Shown here one piece after another: positions 10,246 through 21,142 of a DNA stretch of 64,000 bases. Position 1 is the first letter of the stretch. Each line of letters begins with the position of its first letter. The stretch lies in assembly GCF_037126465.1 (NCBI RefSeq), contig NW_026999318.1, positions 1,894,447 to 1,958,446 of the forward strand, read 5' to 3'. Both the position numbers and the translations under genes were made by a program. Source of the stretch: Ornithodoros turicata (taxonomy: Eukaryota > Arthropoda > Arachnida > Ixodida > Argasidae). The notes under the pieces are model-generated. The model saw only the letters and a program-made list of their open reading frames with translations. It searched no databases and was not told where the DNA came from.

Positions 10246-10608
10246 ATGATGAAGGAACGAATAACCGAGAGACACGGGACACGAAGACAAGCACAAGAGT
10301 TCTCAGACACAGTAATGATTTAATAACACCAAGCCTCCTAAATACCTAACAACTCCCGGAGGGGAGGGAGAGGGATAAGGGATGGCCTATTTACACTGTT
10401 CCCATGTTGCGTTATCGCCACCGTCTCTTTCCCCCCCAAAAGTCTCTTCCACTTATCCCTTTCCCTAGACACAACCACGGTTTCGCTGAAAATGGCCTCG
10501 CAGTTGCTGCATTGCCGAAGATGCTCAACTAGCTCGCGGGAGATATGGCTCTTTTTTGCTTCTTTGTCTTCGTGTCCCGTGTCTCTCGGTTATTCGTTCC
10601 TTCATCAT
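10246..10608. mobile_element. Foldback element with about 45-bp terminal inverted repeats
   Basis: The arm 10246-10293 (starting ATGATGAAGGAACGAATAAC) is repeated in inverted orientation at 10557-10608, perfect for about 44 bases before a small indel. The 260-bp interior has no ORF. The near-perfect arms suggest a recent, non-autonomous insertion. No target duplication was identified. Confidence 0.75.
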
Positions 10609-10963
10609 AAGTTATTAGTGTCAGTTCTGTAATACCCGTTTTTCGAAGCAGCTATGAGCATTTGTTGTGGGCGTTCCATTCCTGGCCAATAGGGTAGTGG
10701 ACTGTGATGGATTCTGCTGGGTTCTGCCAACGCCACATAGATACATAAAGCCTGCCTAATGCTTCCTCTCCCTCCTTCCCTACATGAACACATAGTAAGA
10801 ATTCGTCTGCAACCGCTATTCGCCATTGTGCGAATTCAAGAACTCGCAAATGATTGCAGTTAACTTCGCAAACTTGAACCTGTAGAGTAAAAGTGAAACA
10901 GGCTTTCTAGAAAATGGGTCTTGAGAAAAATATGGGACCGTTTTTGCACTTTATCTTGTCTTC

Positions 10964-11037
10964 CGAATGACATCGTCTTCTGCCCTGATTTGTTGAAAAT
11001 TTTCAAAAAAATCAGGGCAGAGAACGATGTCATTCGA
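10964..11037. repeat. Hairpin core of the TA-target MITE family
   Basis: CGAATGACATCGTCTTCTGC pairs with GCAGAGAACGATGTCATTCG across a short loop. The same sequence forms the inner arms of the MITEs at 26602-26847, 26946-27635 and 47899-48116. Confidence 0.65.
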
Positions 11038-11039
11038 AT

Positions 11040-12036
11040 TGATGGTTGGATTACAGGTGAATTATCTGCCGTTCTGCTAACGGCTTTGGGTTTGCCGTCT
11101 GACTAGGATAGTAGATCGCCTGCTTAATAACTCCTCTCACTCTTTCGCACGCAGACGTACTAAGTCTGGATGTCAGCCAATCGCAGCAGACAATTTCAAA
11201 CACAGGTTTTCTGAGGATACAAGTGGCCGCCCTTGGAGGCTCGTGTCCCTATAAGTACGATTTCCGAAAGCACGGTCGGGATTGGCGGAATTTTTACGTC
11301 ACGTTGTTTATGCGATCAGGCTTTGTTTCTAGGTGTTGTTTACCGTGCTTAGTCGGTCAGTGTTCGATAAGAGAGGAATAAGGATGTTCCTCTGTCGTCT
11401 TGGTTGACTATTAGAAACAGCGTGTAGAGTAACTAATATGACTTGAAAGCGATGTCGAGGAAAATGTCTCGCTTGAGCGACACACATATATACCCAGGAT
11501 GGCCAAACGGGTCTTGAAGCTATACTATATTGATGCTATGTCCCATTCAGGGTCATGGGTAAATGCTGCACCATTCTTATTGATCCTCAGGGCGCGTGAC
11601 ATGTCCCAAGCCTGCCGCATACGTGCAGCGTGAAGCCCGGCTGAGCAGCTTCTGCGGAGCTCGGACAGTGCTTTTTAAAAGTTATGTTCAAGTTATGTTT
11701 TTAAAAGCTATGTTGAAGTCAAAATGGTGATGCAGATAGGCGGGAATAATTCGCTGCGGCGAGGTCGATTGTGCCTGTTAAGGTGATGGCGGCGAGGTGG
11801 CACAGGAATGTTGACCACGTTTAAAACAAGCATTCAACAAATATATACATGCGAATCAAAAATGAAAATAGAAGAAACTTATCAGCCTCCTGGTGGCCCA
11901 GCTGACCGACATGGACGTGAAGGTCCCCTAACATTTGAAACGTTGCCGAAGGATCAGCAATATTCCTTTTATGTATTTTTGAACGCGTGCCGTGATATCG
12001 TGTTATTTTATGATGCGAATATGTACTCTTTCGCAG
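11040..12036. other. Intergenic, no feature recognised
   Basis: No supported gene, RNA or strong repeat, apart from the acceptor at 12036 belonging to the next exon. Confidence 0.5.
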
Positions 12037-12290
12037 TCTACCGAGGTGCTCAGCGGAAACCATCGTCATGCGAATACAGCTTCACCCCTTGGTGGGAGTC
12101 GGTGTTCACTTTTTGCGCGGAGTCTCCTGCTCTCCCTGCTGGCCCTAATGGGCGTCTCCTCAGTCCTGGGCGTGGTGTCGTGGCGTCTCTTTCAAGAAGC
12201 CCAAAGCATTGATTACGCCCGCAACGCCTCATCTCTGCTGAGGCTCTTCCTGAACGGGTCGTTTTTCCCAATCACGAATGACTCAGAAGC
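12037..12290 (+). CDS. Candidate exon with a type II signal anchor
   Basis: A pyrimidine-rich acceptor (TACTCTTTCGCAG) ends at 12036, and a donor GTACGTGG begins at 12291. The in-phase peptide has a short polar start, then a basic residue and a 20-residue hydrophobic segment (RSLLLSLLALMGVSSVLGVV), then a luminal part with likely N-glycosylation sites (NAS, NGS, NDS). This is the layout of a type II membrane protein such as an M13 peptidase. Entry phase is 0 and exit phase is 2. No downstream exon with matching phase was found, so the gene may be broken by the transposons after it. Confidence 0.4.
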
Positions 12291-12789
12291 GTACGTGGAT
12301 ATCAACAACGATACCCTGTCTCCTGTTGGCCTCTAGTGTAGACTATTAAGTACGCTGGATGTGTGGCCTCACTGTTGCATACGCCTAATCCAGAACTCTA
12401 CAGATAGGTCACGATTGGGCGCTAGCTCACTCATTATTTAGAGTTTCCAAATACACTATTATCTCGCAATTTGGAAGGTGTATTTTCATTATCTGTATTT
12501 TCACTGAGCATTTGGGTGCGTATGGATTTTACAGTTCGTTCTACGACTGGTAAGTTCGGAAGCCTGCATAACCAATGTAGATCGGAACTAATGTATATTA
12601 GAAGTTGGCATAACAAATCAGTGCCTGATTGTAACAATGAATTAGGGGTAGAGGGCTTTGAGTTAAAGTCGACGATGTTTTCGGCTTAGAATTTACGTTG
12701 CTGACTTTCCTAATTTGGTTAATGAGGTGACCTTGAGCGGTAAGTCGTTCCACTAGTTGACAGTTCTCAAGCACCTGAATAACGTCTTG

Positions 12790-13420
12790 CAGGCGACGTT
12801 GCTTGGTGATCGAGCGTGTACGAGACCGTCGCGACGATATTGGTGGAGGAGCCGGAGACGTCAAAGGTTGCTCTACAGATTTTCCCGCTTTGACCTCGGA
12901 CACCATATGCTCCGTAACGCTCAAACGTGTAAACGTACGTCGGAACGAGATCTGTGAAGGAATCGCATGTCAAAGGTTGCTCTGGACAGGTTCCAGCTCT
13001 ATGCTATGCGTTAGACGTCAAAGGTTCCTCTGCAAGTTTTCTGACCCCATGCTTCCGGACACCGAGTGCGTAACACTGAAACGTTACGCGAAATTTTTAT
13101 AGTGTGCGCCGTGCACGAGGAAGTTGGGACGAAATTGGTGGCGGAACCGTAGATATCGGAGGTTGCTCGGCACGTTTTCTGGATCTAATTTCGGACGCAC
13201 TATGCTCCAACAAAATCGGTCGAGGAAACGAAGACGTCGAAGCTTGATTTCCAGGTTTCCTGGCTCCATGCTCTTGAACACGAATTGTTCCGTAACACTA
13301 AAACGTTACATGGAATTCCTCAAGTGTCAGCACACCGGGGAAGGGGCCATGGGCATCAAAGGTTCATCTGCAGATTTTCTGCCTCTATGCTCCGAAACGC
13401 CACAACGTTACATGAAATTA
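12790..13420 (+). repeat. Degenerate tandem array, at least six units
   Basis: The phrase GACGTCAAAGGTTGCTCT, followed by a TTTTC(T)G stretch, a CTATGCTCC phrase and CGTAACACTNAAACGTTAC, recurs starting near 12858, 12966, 13015, 13148, 13231 and 13350. Units are diverged and of unequal length (about 50-120 bp). The open frames here change between units, so I treat the array as non-coding. Confidence 0.65.
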
Positions 13421-13485
13421 TGCTATAAACGATTGGAAGATCAGGTAAGAAAAAAGAGGGAAATTGTTATATCGGCCAAGAGGGG

Positions 13486-13640
13486 AAACTAACAGCGCTC
13501 TCAGAAATGAACTTCACTGCACAGCACTCTGCTAGCCAACCATCATCCCGAATGACATCGTTGTCGCCCATGATTTGTTGGATACGGGAGGCGTACGCCT
13601 TTTTTATGACAATTATGTACCGCATAAGTGTCACAACAAC
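13486..13640. repeat. TA-target MITE family member, left part
   Basis: The segment from CTCTCAGAAATGAACTTCAC through CCAACCATCATCCCGAATGA and the following ATTTGTTG stretch matches the left halves of the MITEs at 26602 and 47899. The right half is missing or unrecognisable. Confidence 0.6.
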
Positions 13641-15180
13641 AAAAGGCGGACACGTGGCTGGCTAGCAGCGTCGTTGGCTAGCGGGAGTACACAGTACGTA
13701 AACGAAACACCCATATGAATCTCCTTCCTGTCCTTTCTTTCACCTTCTTTGGCGGCAAGGGTCAACCTCGTGCAGCTCTTTTCGCTCTCTAGAAACCTGC
13801 ACTTGGCTATAGTGCAGAGACATGTGTTAGTTTGCAGGACACACTCCCTCAGTTGGGCTCGATGGTGGGCGACACACCTGCTGCACTGAACGTACCTGTA
13901 TCTCCTTATAGATAATATCAACTCCAAAAAGAACCGATCGGCACCTAAACGGAGCCGCACCGGGGAACGACCATTGAATTTCCTTGATCCACAACCACAA
14001 CCACTAGTTTCAATAACCTTCGTTTGCCAAGTTCCTGATTATCGACTCGGATAACGAAGCAATAAAAGAGTATCTAGAGTATCTCCGTTTATAGTTAGAA
14101 TCCCAATTTTTTTCTTTCAATCATCATCATCATCATCATCAGTTTATAGTCGCCAGCTCACTTGAACAGGTGATAGGAAAGGCATTTCTGGCAAAAAAAG
14201 TTGAGTACAGGTGACATTCAGGTCGAGGTAAACAATAAGAGACAAAGTAAAGTACAATGGGGTGATTCCATCTCAACTCAGGCAGGGTGGTCCGGACACC
14301 ATCACCGATTTCCTTTGGAAAAATATATGTTGTACCACAGCACGCATACACGCAGGAGCAATAAATATTTTGGCTCTATGTGTTGTGGTCCGTCAGAAAA
14401 AAGGAAAAATCCCAAAGAAATTGACTCGGCGACGGAGCTTTCTGGCGGAGCGACTTTGACATTTTATTCCTCGCCATCGGACGGTCCCAAACTATAGATT
14501 TTTTTGTACAATATGTCAGGTACAACGACTTTCAGTGTGCGTGAACAGCACGGGTCAATTCTATTTTGATGTTCAACTAAAAGTCACCGAAGTTGCAACA
14601 CAATTCACATTTTGCTCATATTTGTCTTTGCGCTGTACTCCTCCTATACACGCCATTGAGATATATGAGGTACCGGCGTGTCGGTCGAAGCGGGCTCTTT
14701 AAATTGATGCCAAATTTACAGGTCTATACTTCGCCCCCTCTCGGCGAGGCGGTGTAAGGTACAGCTATGTTCTCAAAAATTGGGGTTTTTGGGCTCTCGT
14801 TTCTCAAAAACCCCACCTCCGATTTCCTTCATATTTTGTAGTTATGTAGCCCAGGCTATGACCTACATCTGTTCGCAAAACGGAAGTTTCCCTCTCCGCA
14901 CAACTTGGGATAGCCCGCAACAAACGTGGAGTGCGGAACACACGGTGTACATCGCGACCGGGAGAACCACGCCGGAGAGTTAAAGGTACTGTAAAGCAGC
15001 TGAGGTCGAATGTCATTTGGCGTGGCTATTCGATAGTCCAAGCAATCAGTACAAAAGCGGCACAGATTTCATTTAATTTCAACAGATTTCACCGCAGTAC
15101 AAACCAGCAAGTACATATACAAAGGAAAAATAGCCGAAGCTCTGCGGGTGCACGCGGAGCATGTGCTTATAATTTGATAG
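13641..15180. other. Intergenic, no gene recognised
   Basis: Contains an (ATC)n run near 14122-14140 and nothing else supported. Confidence 0.5.
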
Positions 15181-15219
15181 TGGACTCCCAGCCGGGTACA
15201 GCTGTGTCGTCCTTGCCAA

Positions 15220-15560
15220 GGCTTGACGGCATTGCCAAGCAGAGGTCGGCATTTCGGCCCGAAAGAACTCACGATCACGATCATCTGATAAGGCAAGCGT
15301 GAGGCTGAAGCCGACCCACGCTCACGCTCAGGCTGATATGGCGCGTGATCGCTGTGCACCATGAGCGCGATACTGGATCGCACTCATCCTCGCGCCACTG
15401 TTTATCGCAATCAGAACGTCGAACGAATGAGTTAATCGCGCATGCAGCGATCATCATGAGGGTGATTGCATGAGTGCGATCACGATATCAGGCAAAGGCC
15501 GTTCGTGTGATATCTAGGCATTATCGCACTGACGCGATCACCATGTAGTTGCGCTGTTGG
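15220..15560. repeat. GATC-rich subterminal repeats, left cluster
   Basis: Strings such as CACGATCACGATCATC, GCGATCATCATGAGGG and ATCGCACTGACGCGATCACC recur in both orientations. A similar cluster lies at 18850-19270 in opposite orientation. Because the hAT remnant sits between them, these may be the subterminal transposase-binding repeats of that element. Confidence 0.5.
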
Positions 15561-15749
15561 CACATGGCACCTTGCGCACAGCAAAGGCAGGGAGGGCGTG
15601 AATTTCCTCTTGTGATTGTGCTTTCGGGCCAAAAATAGGCAAATGAAAGATCGTAATGGCAGTAAAAAGCTGTTCGAGCCCGGGTGTGGGTCCTTTGGGC
15701 ACTGGTTGTGCAGGCAACAGGTGTTGCGCCACTGCTGCAGCGAAGAATC

Positions 15750-16268
15750 ATGTCTGATCGCGTTGACGAGCTCCACACCATGGGTGACTTCGCTGTCCCC
15801 GATTGGCTACAGGACCACTTCAAATATATCGGCAGCTCTAGTGACGGCGAGAAAACATTTATGATGTGTCTTCACTGTAACACGCGAAAGATTGGAAAGA
15901 GAAGAGCATGGGAAATTTCGAGCACGGTCAGAGCACGCTGTGGATCTTTCCACAGCCCTCGGCATCCACGATGTCCTTGATACAGCGTTCCTGGTGCCTG
16001 AAGTTCGGCAGACGTCTGAACTTGACGAGTATCTTGCGGAAGACTATGACGAGCAAGATGTCTGTACCTTTTGGAAACACGACACCAGTCGATAGGGTAG
16101 TCTGGCGGAGGTCTGCTTCGGCATACCGGCCACTGGCGGTGGCGTCGAACGCCTTTTTTCGGTGGCCGGTGCAATACAAAGGACGCGACAACAAACCTCA
16201 CTTCTCCCGACTACAGTGGAAAATGTCATCCCCGTGGCGGAAAGCGTGAAGGGGACAAAAGGGCAGGA
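15750..16268 (+). pseudogene. hAT transposase remnant: BED-like N-terminus joined to C-terminal dimerisation domain
   Basis: The first part (MSDRVDELHTMGDFAVPDWL, then KTFMMCLHCNTRKIGK) resembles the BED-type zinc-binding N-terminus of hAT transposases. The last part (IPATGGGVERLFSVAGAIQR) is the hallmark hAT C-terminal motif, usually IPATS..ERxFS.AG. Between them only about 60 codons remain, where the catalytic region should be several hundred. The join is out of frame near 15930, and a TAG at about 16093 separates the last two blocks. It is an internally deleted, dead transposase. Confidence 0.75.
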
Positions 16269-16549
16269 AGCCGGAGAAATTCCACGACGCAGCCATTAAA
16301 AGCTCACTACCCAACACGTATTTCTCCATGTCAATGTGAGGATGTTTCTCCCTTCATGTATTTCTGCGCGCTAAATAAATAAGTATGGTATTAGATGGTA
16401 ATTAGATGGTATATGGTAATGGTATTAGAAGCACAATGTAGGCTACCGATTATGACAGATTTCCTCACTGCCCGATCGAAAAATCCATCAAGACTCCATC
16501 AGAAATTCTAATGGTCATTTAGAATATCTTGATGAACCATCCTTGTCGG

Positions 16550-16790
16550 CACATTAACAACTCCTAGTGGTCCAACAGGACTGTTAGCGGTCCGACAAAT
16601 GCTATCTCAGAGCCCGTAAGGTGGGCCGAATGGCCCCACAAAAAGGCCTGATGGTACCACAGGGCCCCTGACGGCCCAACAAAGGGTATCTAACTACCCT
16701 TCAGGTGAGCTTAGTGGTCCCACAGAACAACTTAATGGTACGTCAACCGGGTTTTGCGGTCGAATAGGTGATGCCTCATTGTAGATCAGG
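16550..16790 (+). repeat. Degenerate short tandem array of GGTCC/GGCCC phrases
   Basis: About ten loosely related units of roughly 25-30 bp carry phrases such as CTAGTGGTCCAACAGG, TGATGGTACCACAGG and CTGACGGCCCAACAAAGG. The array is non-coding. Confidence 0.5.
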
Positions 16791-17261
16791 GGCCCGTAAC
16801 GGGACATAGGAGATATGGAATGCATATAATCGCCAAAACACTCCATGTAGGACGCCGTAAAGGACAGAACTGCAAAAGCTAAGACGGAACCAACCTGAGT
16901 CCTGTCCTAGTCTTGTTCGTTAGTGTTCCCTTGTGTCGAAAGTTCTAGCTGTTATAAAAAATCAGCAACGCTGTAGCCGACGTTCTTCCAGTATATTGCA
17001 GCTCGCATTGTCCTGACAGGCCGATAGACCTCCGACCGTCAGGCTACTAATTTTTTATGCCGTCTTACTCATTATGACTCGGAATATTCTAATATTTCTT
17101 CAAGATATAGTCGTTCGTGATATGTGACCCCCATAAAATTCCCTAAGACTGATCAGCTCTCAGAGACTCAAGCTCCGAACGCCGCAGCGTGTAAAGACGA
17201 TTGAGCATCGCGCGACGCTCCCAGCCTATAAAGGGCATTAAAAGCGATAAAAACCCCCTTA

Positions 17262-17678
17262 CCGGGAAACAAACAAAACGACGACACCACACACAGCCAC
17301 ACTGACGAACAAGATTTTTATTGACAGACCTGCTTAAATAACCCGAGCCAGCAACGCTCTTTTCTGCAAGGTTATACCCCTTTACACCCTCAAGCCTGCC
17401 TAGTAACTTCATCTTTTCGAAAGCACAATACTTATCAAGGGTCCCTCCTGTTAACAACTCCTATGTCTTGTACTTTCGAAAAGATAAAGGCACTAGGCAG
17501 GCTTGAGGGTGTAAAAGGGTAACCTTGCAGAAGAATGCGTTGCTGGCCCAGGTTATATAAGAGGCAGGTCTGTCAATAAAAAATCTTGGAAGGAAGGGAG
17601 TTACCTCAGGACGGGCAATAAAAAATCTTGTTCGTCAGTCTGTGCTGTGTGTTGTGCCATCCTTTTGTTGTTTCCCGG
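17262..17678. repeat. Large hairpin element
   Basis: The arms 17262-17410 and 17485-17678 are inverted copies of each other, sharing for example AGGCTTGAGGGTGTAAA and CAGACCTGC. The right arm has an extra partial duplication around 17588-17630, where CAATAAAAAATCTTG occurs twice. Weaker pairing extends outward on both sides. The transcribed strand would form a hairpin of more than 100 bp. Confidence 0.7.
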
Positions 17679-19269
17679 CACAGTTCTTTTTGTCGCTTTT
17701 AAAGTATGAAATACCGAACAGTCCAATTTGTAACCATTTTCTATAAAAGGCCACGTGCCATGCGCGAGTACCATAAGCATCCATAAAACGACTGGGAGCT
17801 TCATAGGTGGACGTCGCCTTCCGTATATCCGCCGGATGTTGCGTGACGGCAGTTTCAAAAATTTTCCTAGTCTTGACGGAATTCTCTGATGGAATGGAGT
17901 GTTGCGAGAGAGAAAAAAACGCGCGATTGCAATACAGAATAATCGATTCTCGATGGATCTAGAGGATGTCTAATCCAAAATGAGTAAGAAACACAGACAT
18001 TGTGGTAGTCTTCAGTTAAAACCCCAAGCCATTCCTCACTTCAATGTTGCGTGTGTGAGTAAATTAAATAAATTTAGACACCTCACCCCTTCTGTTTAAC
18101 AGCGGCAGCAAACGGGGCTGTCGGATTCGCCAAATGACGGAAGACAAGCTGTAAGTATAGTATATGTGCTATCTGCACCCATTTCCACTTTGATGCCAAT
18201 GCATCAAAGAAAATGGACACTGCCATCCTTAGTGATGTTTTGGTCTTTGAGTTCTGGAGAGCGTTTATTTTATTTCATTTTTACGTTTTCTGTTCACTTC
18301 TTGAAATGTTGTGCGCATTGTATATTTTGAAACGTCTTCGAAACAAAGGAAATAAGAATTGAAGCAATGAAGAAATTAAATTCTGTCATGAGAGGAGTCA
18401 GAAAAAAGACAGAAAGAAACATTTTGTTTTTACTTTTGTGGAGTTCTCATCAGACCCGTAGGTCCTAATGGTCCCATTAAACCGAAATTACGATAGGCCT
18501 CTTGGCCTATCGTAATGATGGATTTTTCGATCGGGTGACGTGGCCATTGGCCCTCTCGTCACCAGTATGTCTACATGCCAAAGCAAAGTGCGGCAAACAG
18601 AAAACGACACAGACCACCACATGCCAACATTGCAAAATTCTAGCATCGTGACAACAGACATTGGTCACCCGGCAACAGGTTCACAACGACACAGTGATCG
18701 GCGAAGACGAGATACGAAAAATTAGAGACGCGGAGCGTGATAGCAACAGTTGAGAAAGCATCCAAAGACGAGCGTTCTGCAAATATCGCCTCTTATACTT
18801 GAGCTTTATGGGCAGCAGGATGTTGAGGGTAGACAGCAGTGAAGCAGAGCATCAACCATAATATAAAACTAATCAGAACGGGACTGCACACGCGGCGTTG
18901 TGAACGCGCCCAGAAAAGTGCGCGCTTCCCTATACTTTGCGCTTTTGCAGAACAACATGATCGCGGTGATGTGCGCAATCACGCAATAATCGCACTCAGC
19001 GCAAACAGCCTGATCGCAATCACATTGTAATTCCTATGAGTGCCTGCAGAGGCGCGGCATCGTTGTCGCAATACAGGAATCACGAAAAACAGATTACTGC
19101 CGTGAGCGCGATTGCGATCACCACAGGTTTTCCTGATGTTATTTTAACGCGCCGTGGTCATCGCAAGGGCACTTCAATGACGATTGCAATCACAGCCACA
19201 CTCATCCCTTTGGTGATCGTGATGGCGTTACTGTGGGTTATCGCGATCATGCGTGATTTCGCCGAGGTC

Positions 19270-20572
19270 TGTTGCCAAGGCTTTTGACTGTTTATTATGT
19301 TCGTCTCATTCATAAGCTCTCCTCTCTTAATTTATGTCCGGATGTGTTGAAATAGATTGAAAATTACCTGACCAACCGTTCTCAAATAGTAACTGTAAAC
19401 GACCATACCTCTACACCGCTACCCGTATCTTTTTGCGTGCCTCAGGGTTCAGTACTCGTTCCTCTTCTCTTTCTTATTTTTATCAACGACGTCCCGAACT
19501 CCATATCTTCCTCCATATGTTTTTTTTTTTCTCGATGACTGCGCCGTTTATCGTCTTTTTTTTTTCCTGATTCTGTCAGACATTCCTTAGAACATGACCT
19601 CGATCGAATTAACGCCTGGTGTTCCACTCGGCTGCTATCACTTAATGTTTCGAAGTCTTCGCATATTTCCTTCTCACGCGCCAAGCAGCCTTATCATTAC
19701 TTGTACACACTAGATAATCGCTCTATCCTAAAATCGGATTCGTACAAGCATCTCGAATTGCATCTTACATCTAATCTAGGCTGGGGCAACCATATTAATT
19801 CTATAATCAGCGACGCCAACCGCAAACTAGGATTTATACGCCGCAACTTAAAACGCTCCTCCGTCCATAAAGAAACTAGCTTATACTACGCTGATTTGAC
19901 CTAAATTCGACTACGCGTGCAGTATATGGGATTCTCACATCGCTAACATTGGCAACATTCTCGAAGCGTTACAGAACCGGGCTGCTCGTTTTATTACTAA
20001 CGTCTATCAGTATCCTTCAAATGTTACAGCTATTAAACAATCCATTGACTTTCGTGACCTCGGGATACGCAGGGAATTTATTACGCTCCGCCTCTATCAT
20101 GAATTTTTTCATAGAGCTTTATTGAGACCAAATTTTGTGTTACCGGCTGTACAAATATCACCGCGACTTTTAAATTTGAACCTTTTTCATGTAACACTGC
20201 ACATTTTTCTCGCTCATTTTTTCCTCGATGCACCACCGAATGGAACAGTCTTACATTGCCGCTTGTCACTGGTCGTGATATAACTGCTTTCAAACGTGAA
20301 CTGTTGTACTTTCTCCAGATTTGAGTTACATGTTCATTGAAATTGTCTTACATGTATCCGTTATGTCTCACTGCAAGTATGCACGTGTTCACCTTGCTTG
20401 TTATGAGTGTGCCTCGCTGTAAATATGTACGCGTCTATGTTGTTTATTACGTGCGGTAACCTATTAGTAAGTTTTGTTACTCCCCCCCTCATGTAATGCC
20501 CCCAGCCTTACTGGGTTAATTTGAGGTTTAAATTAGATACTTAATTAGTTAATAAGAATAAATAAAAATTAA
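19270..20572 (+). mobile_element. LINE 3' fragment (reverse transcriptase, several breaks)
   Basis: The fragment begins in the AKAFDC motif of RT and contains VPQGSVL and FINDVPNS near 19440-19495, then a thumb region from about 19700 (SDSYKHLELHLTSNLGWGNH, ANRKLGFIRRNLKRSS), and ends in AT-rich 3' sequence with AATAAA. The catalytic YADD segment is destroyed by a T-rich expansion (about 19520-19565), and several stops and frameshifts follow. It is related to, but distinct from, the LINE at 40855-44880. Confidence 0.8.
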
Positions 20573-20941
20573 CTTACTTACTACATCAAAATATCTGAAT
20601 TAAATTGAGAGTGATCGAAGTAAATCCTAGGCCCAAATTCTCGCAGACCCTCTCAAACAGAGAGAGTGCACACCTCTTGTGATTTTTTTTTTCATCCTCA
20701 GCGGAATAGCAAGTCGACCTGGTGTTTCACTACCCTTTCCTCCTTCCCTTGGAATAAACATATAACCCCGGACTTCTGTGTGCCGAGATCTCAGCGCACT
20801 TTAAGCGACCGCAAGGTGGGCAAAGTTAATTCACGGATGCATCATCCTGTTGTCGCCTATGATGATTGTTGCCTCGCGAGGTAAAAATCCGGAGTTATTG
20901 TTGTTATCTTACAGATTGAAGACGACGAAGACATTTAAACG
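20573..20941. other. Putative 5' flank of the M13 gene
   Basis: No gene is seen. A pyrimidine-rich CTTACAG near 20910 could be an acceptor for exon 1 if further 5' exons exist. Confidence 0.4.
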
Positions 20942-21142
20942 ATGAAAACGATGCTCGGATCCTGCGCTTCAAACGTCAGCAATCCACAATTACGGCCTCT
21001 GAGTCTAAGGAGGAAGACGAATGGTTGCGTGATCTCAAACCAGTGGCTTCGAAAAGCCGTCGAACAGACCAAGTATCTTGTCATGTTCAAGTTCGCCCAC
21101 CAACAATCGAGCAACAGCGCAAGTGATAGTACAAACAGCGTT
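20942..21142 (+). CDS. M13 gene, exon 1 (cytosolic tail)
   Basis: ATG 20942 opens 67 codons ending at GTT then GTAAGC, a strong donor, in phase 0. This matches the phase-0 acceptor (CTTTTGCAG) at 21219. The intron is 77 bp. A second frame through the same bases (DENDARILRFKRQQ ... EEDEWLRDLKPVASKS) also looks protein-like but is closed by stops without a usable donor. Either that frame is chance or the exon has suffered a frameshift, so the exact N-terminus is uncertain. Confidence 0.5.

Larger units (their letters stand above)
16466..18537. mobile_element. TIR-flanked composite, about 2.07 kb
   Basis: CCGATCGAAAAATCCATCA at the left end (16466-16490, preceded by CACTG) is inverted at 18516-18537. 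Directly inside the left end lies a degenerate array of short units around GATGGTCCCACAGG (16550-16790); related phrases occur inside the right end with a perfect 13-bp-arm hairpin at 18487-18516. There is no transposase ORF. The CACTG terminus recalls CACTA-like elements, but this is weak. Confidence 0.5.

Noticed and set aside
11808..12212. 134-codon plus-strand ORF
   Set aside because: Crosses a good splice acceptor in a different frame from the anchor exon, and its peptide has no membrane or domain logic.
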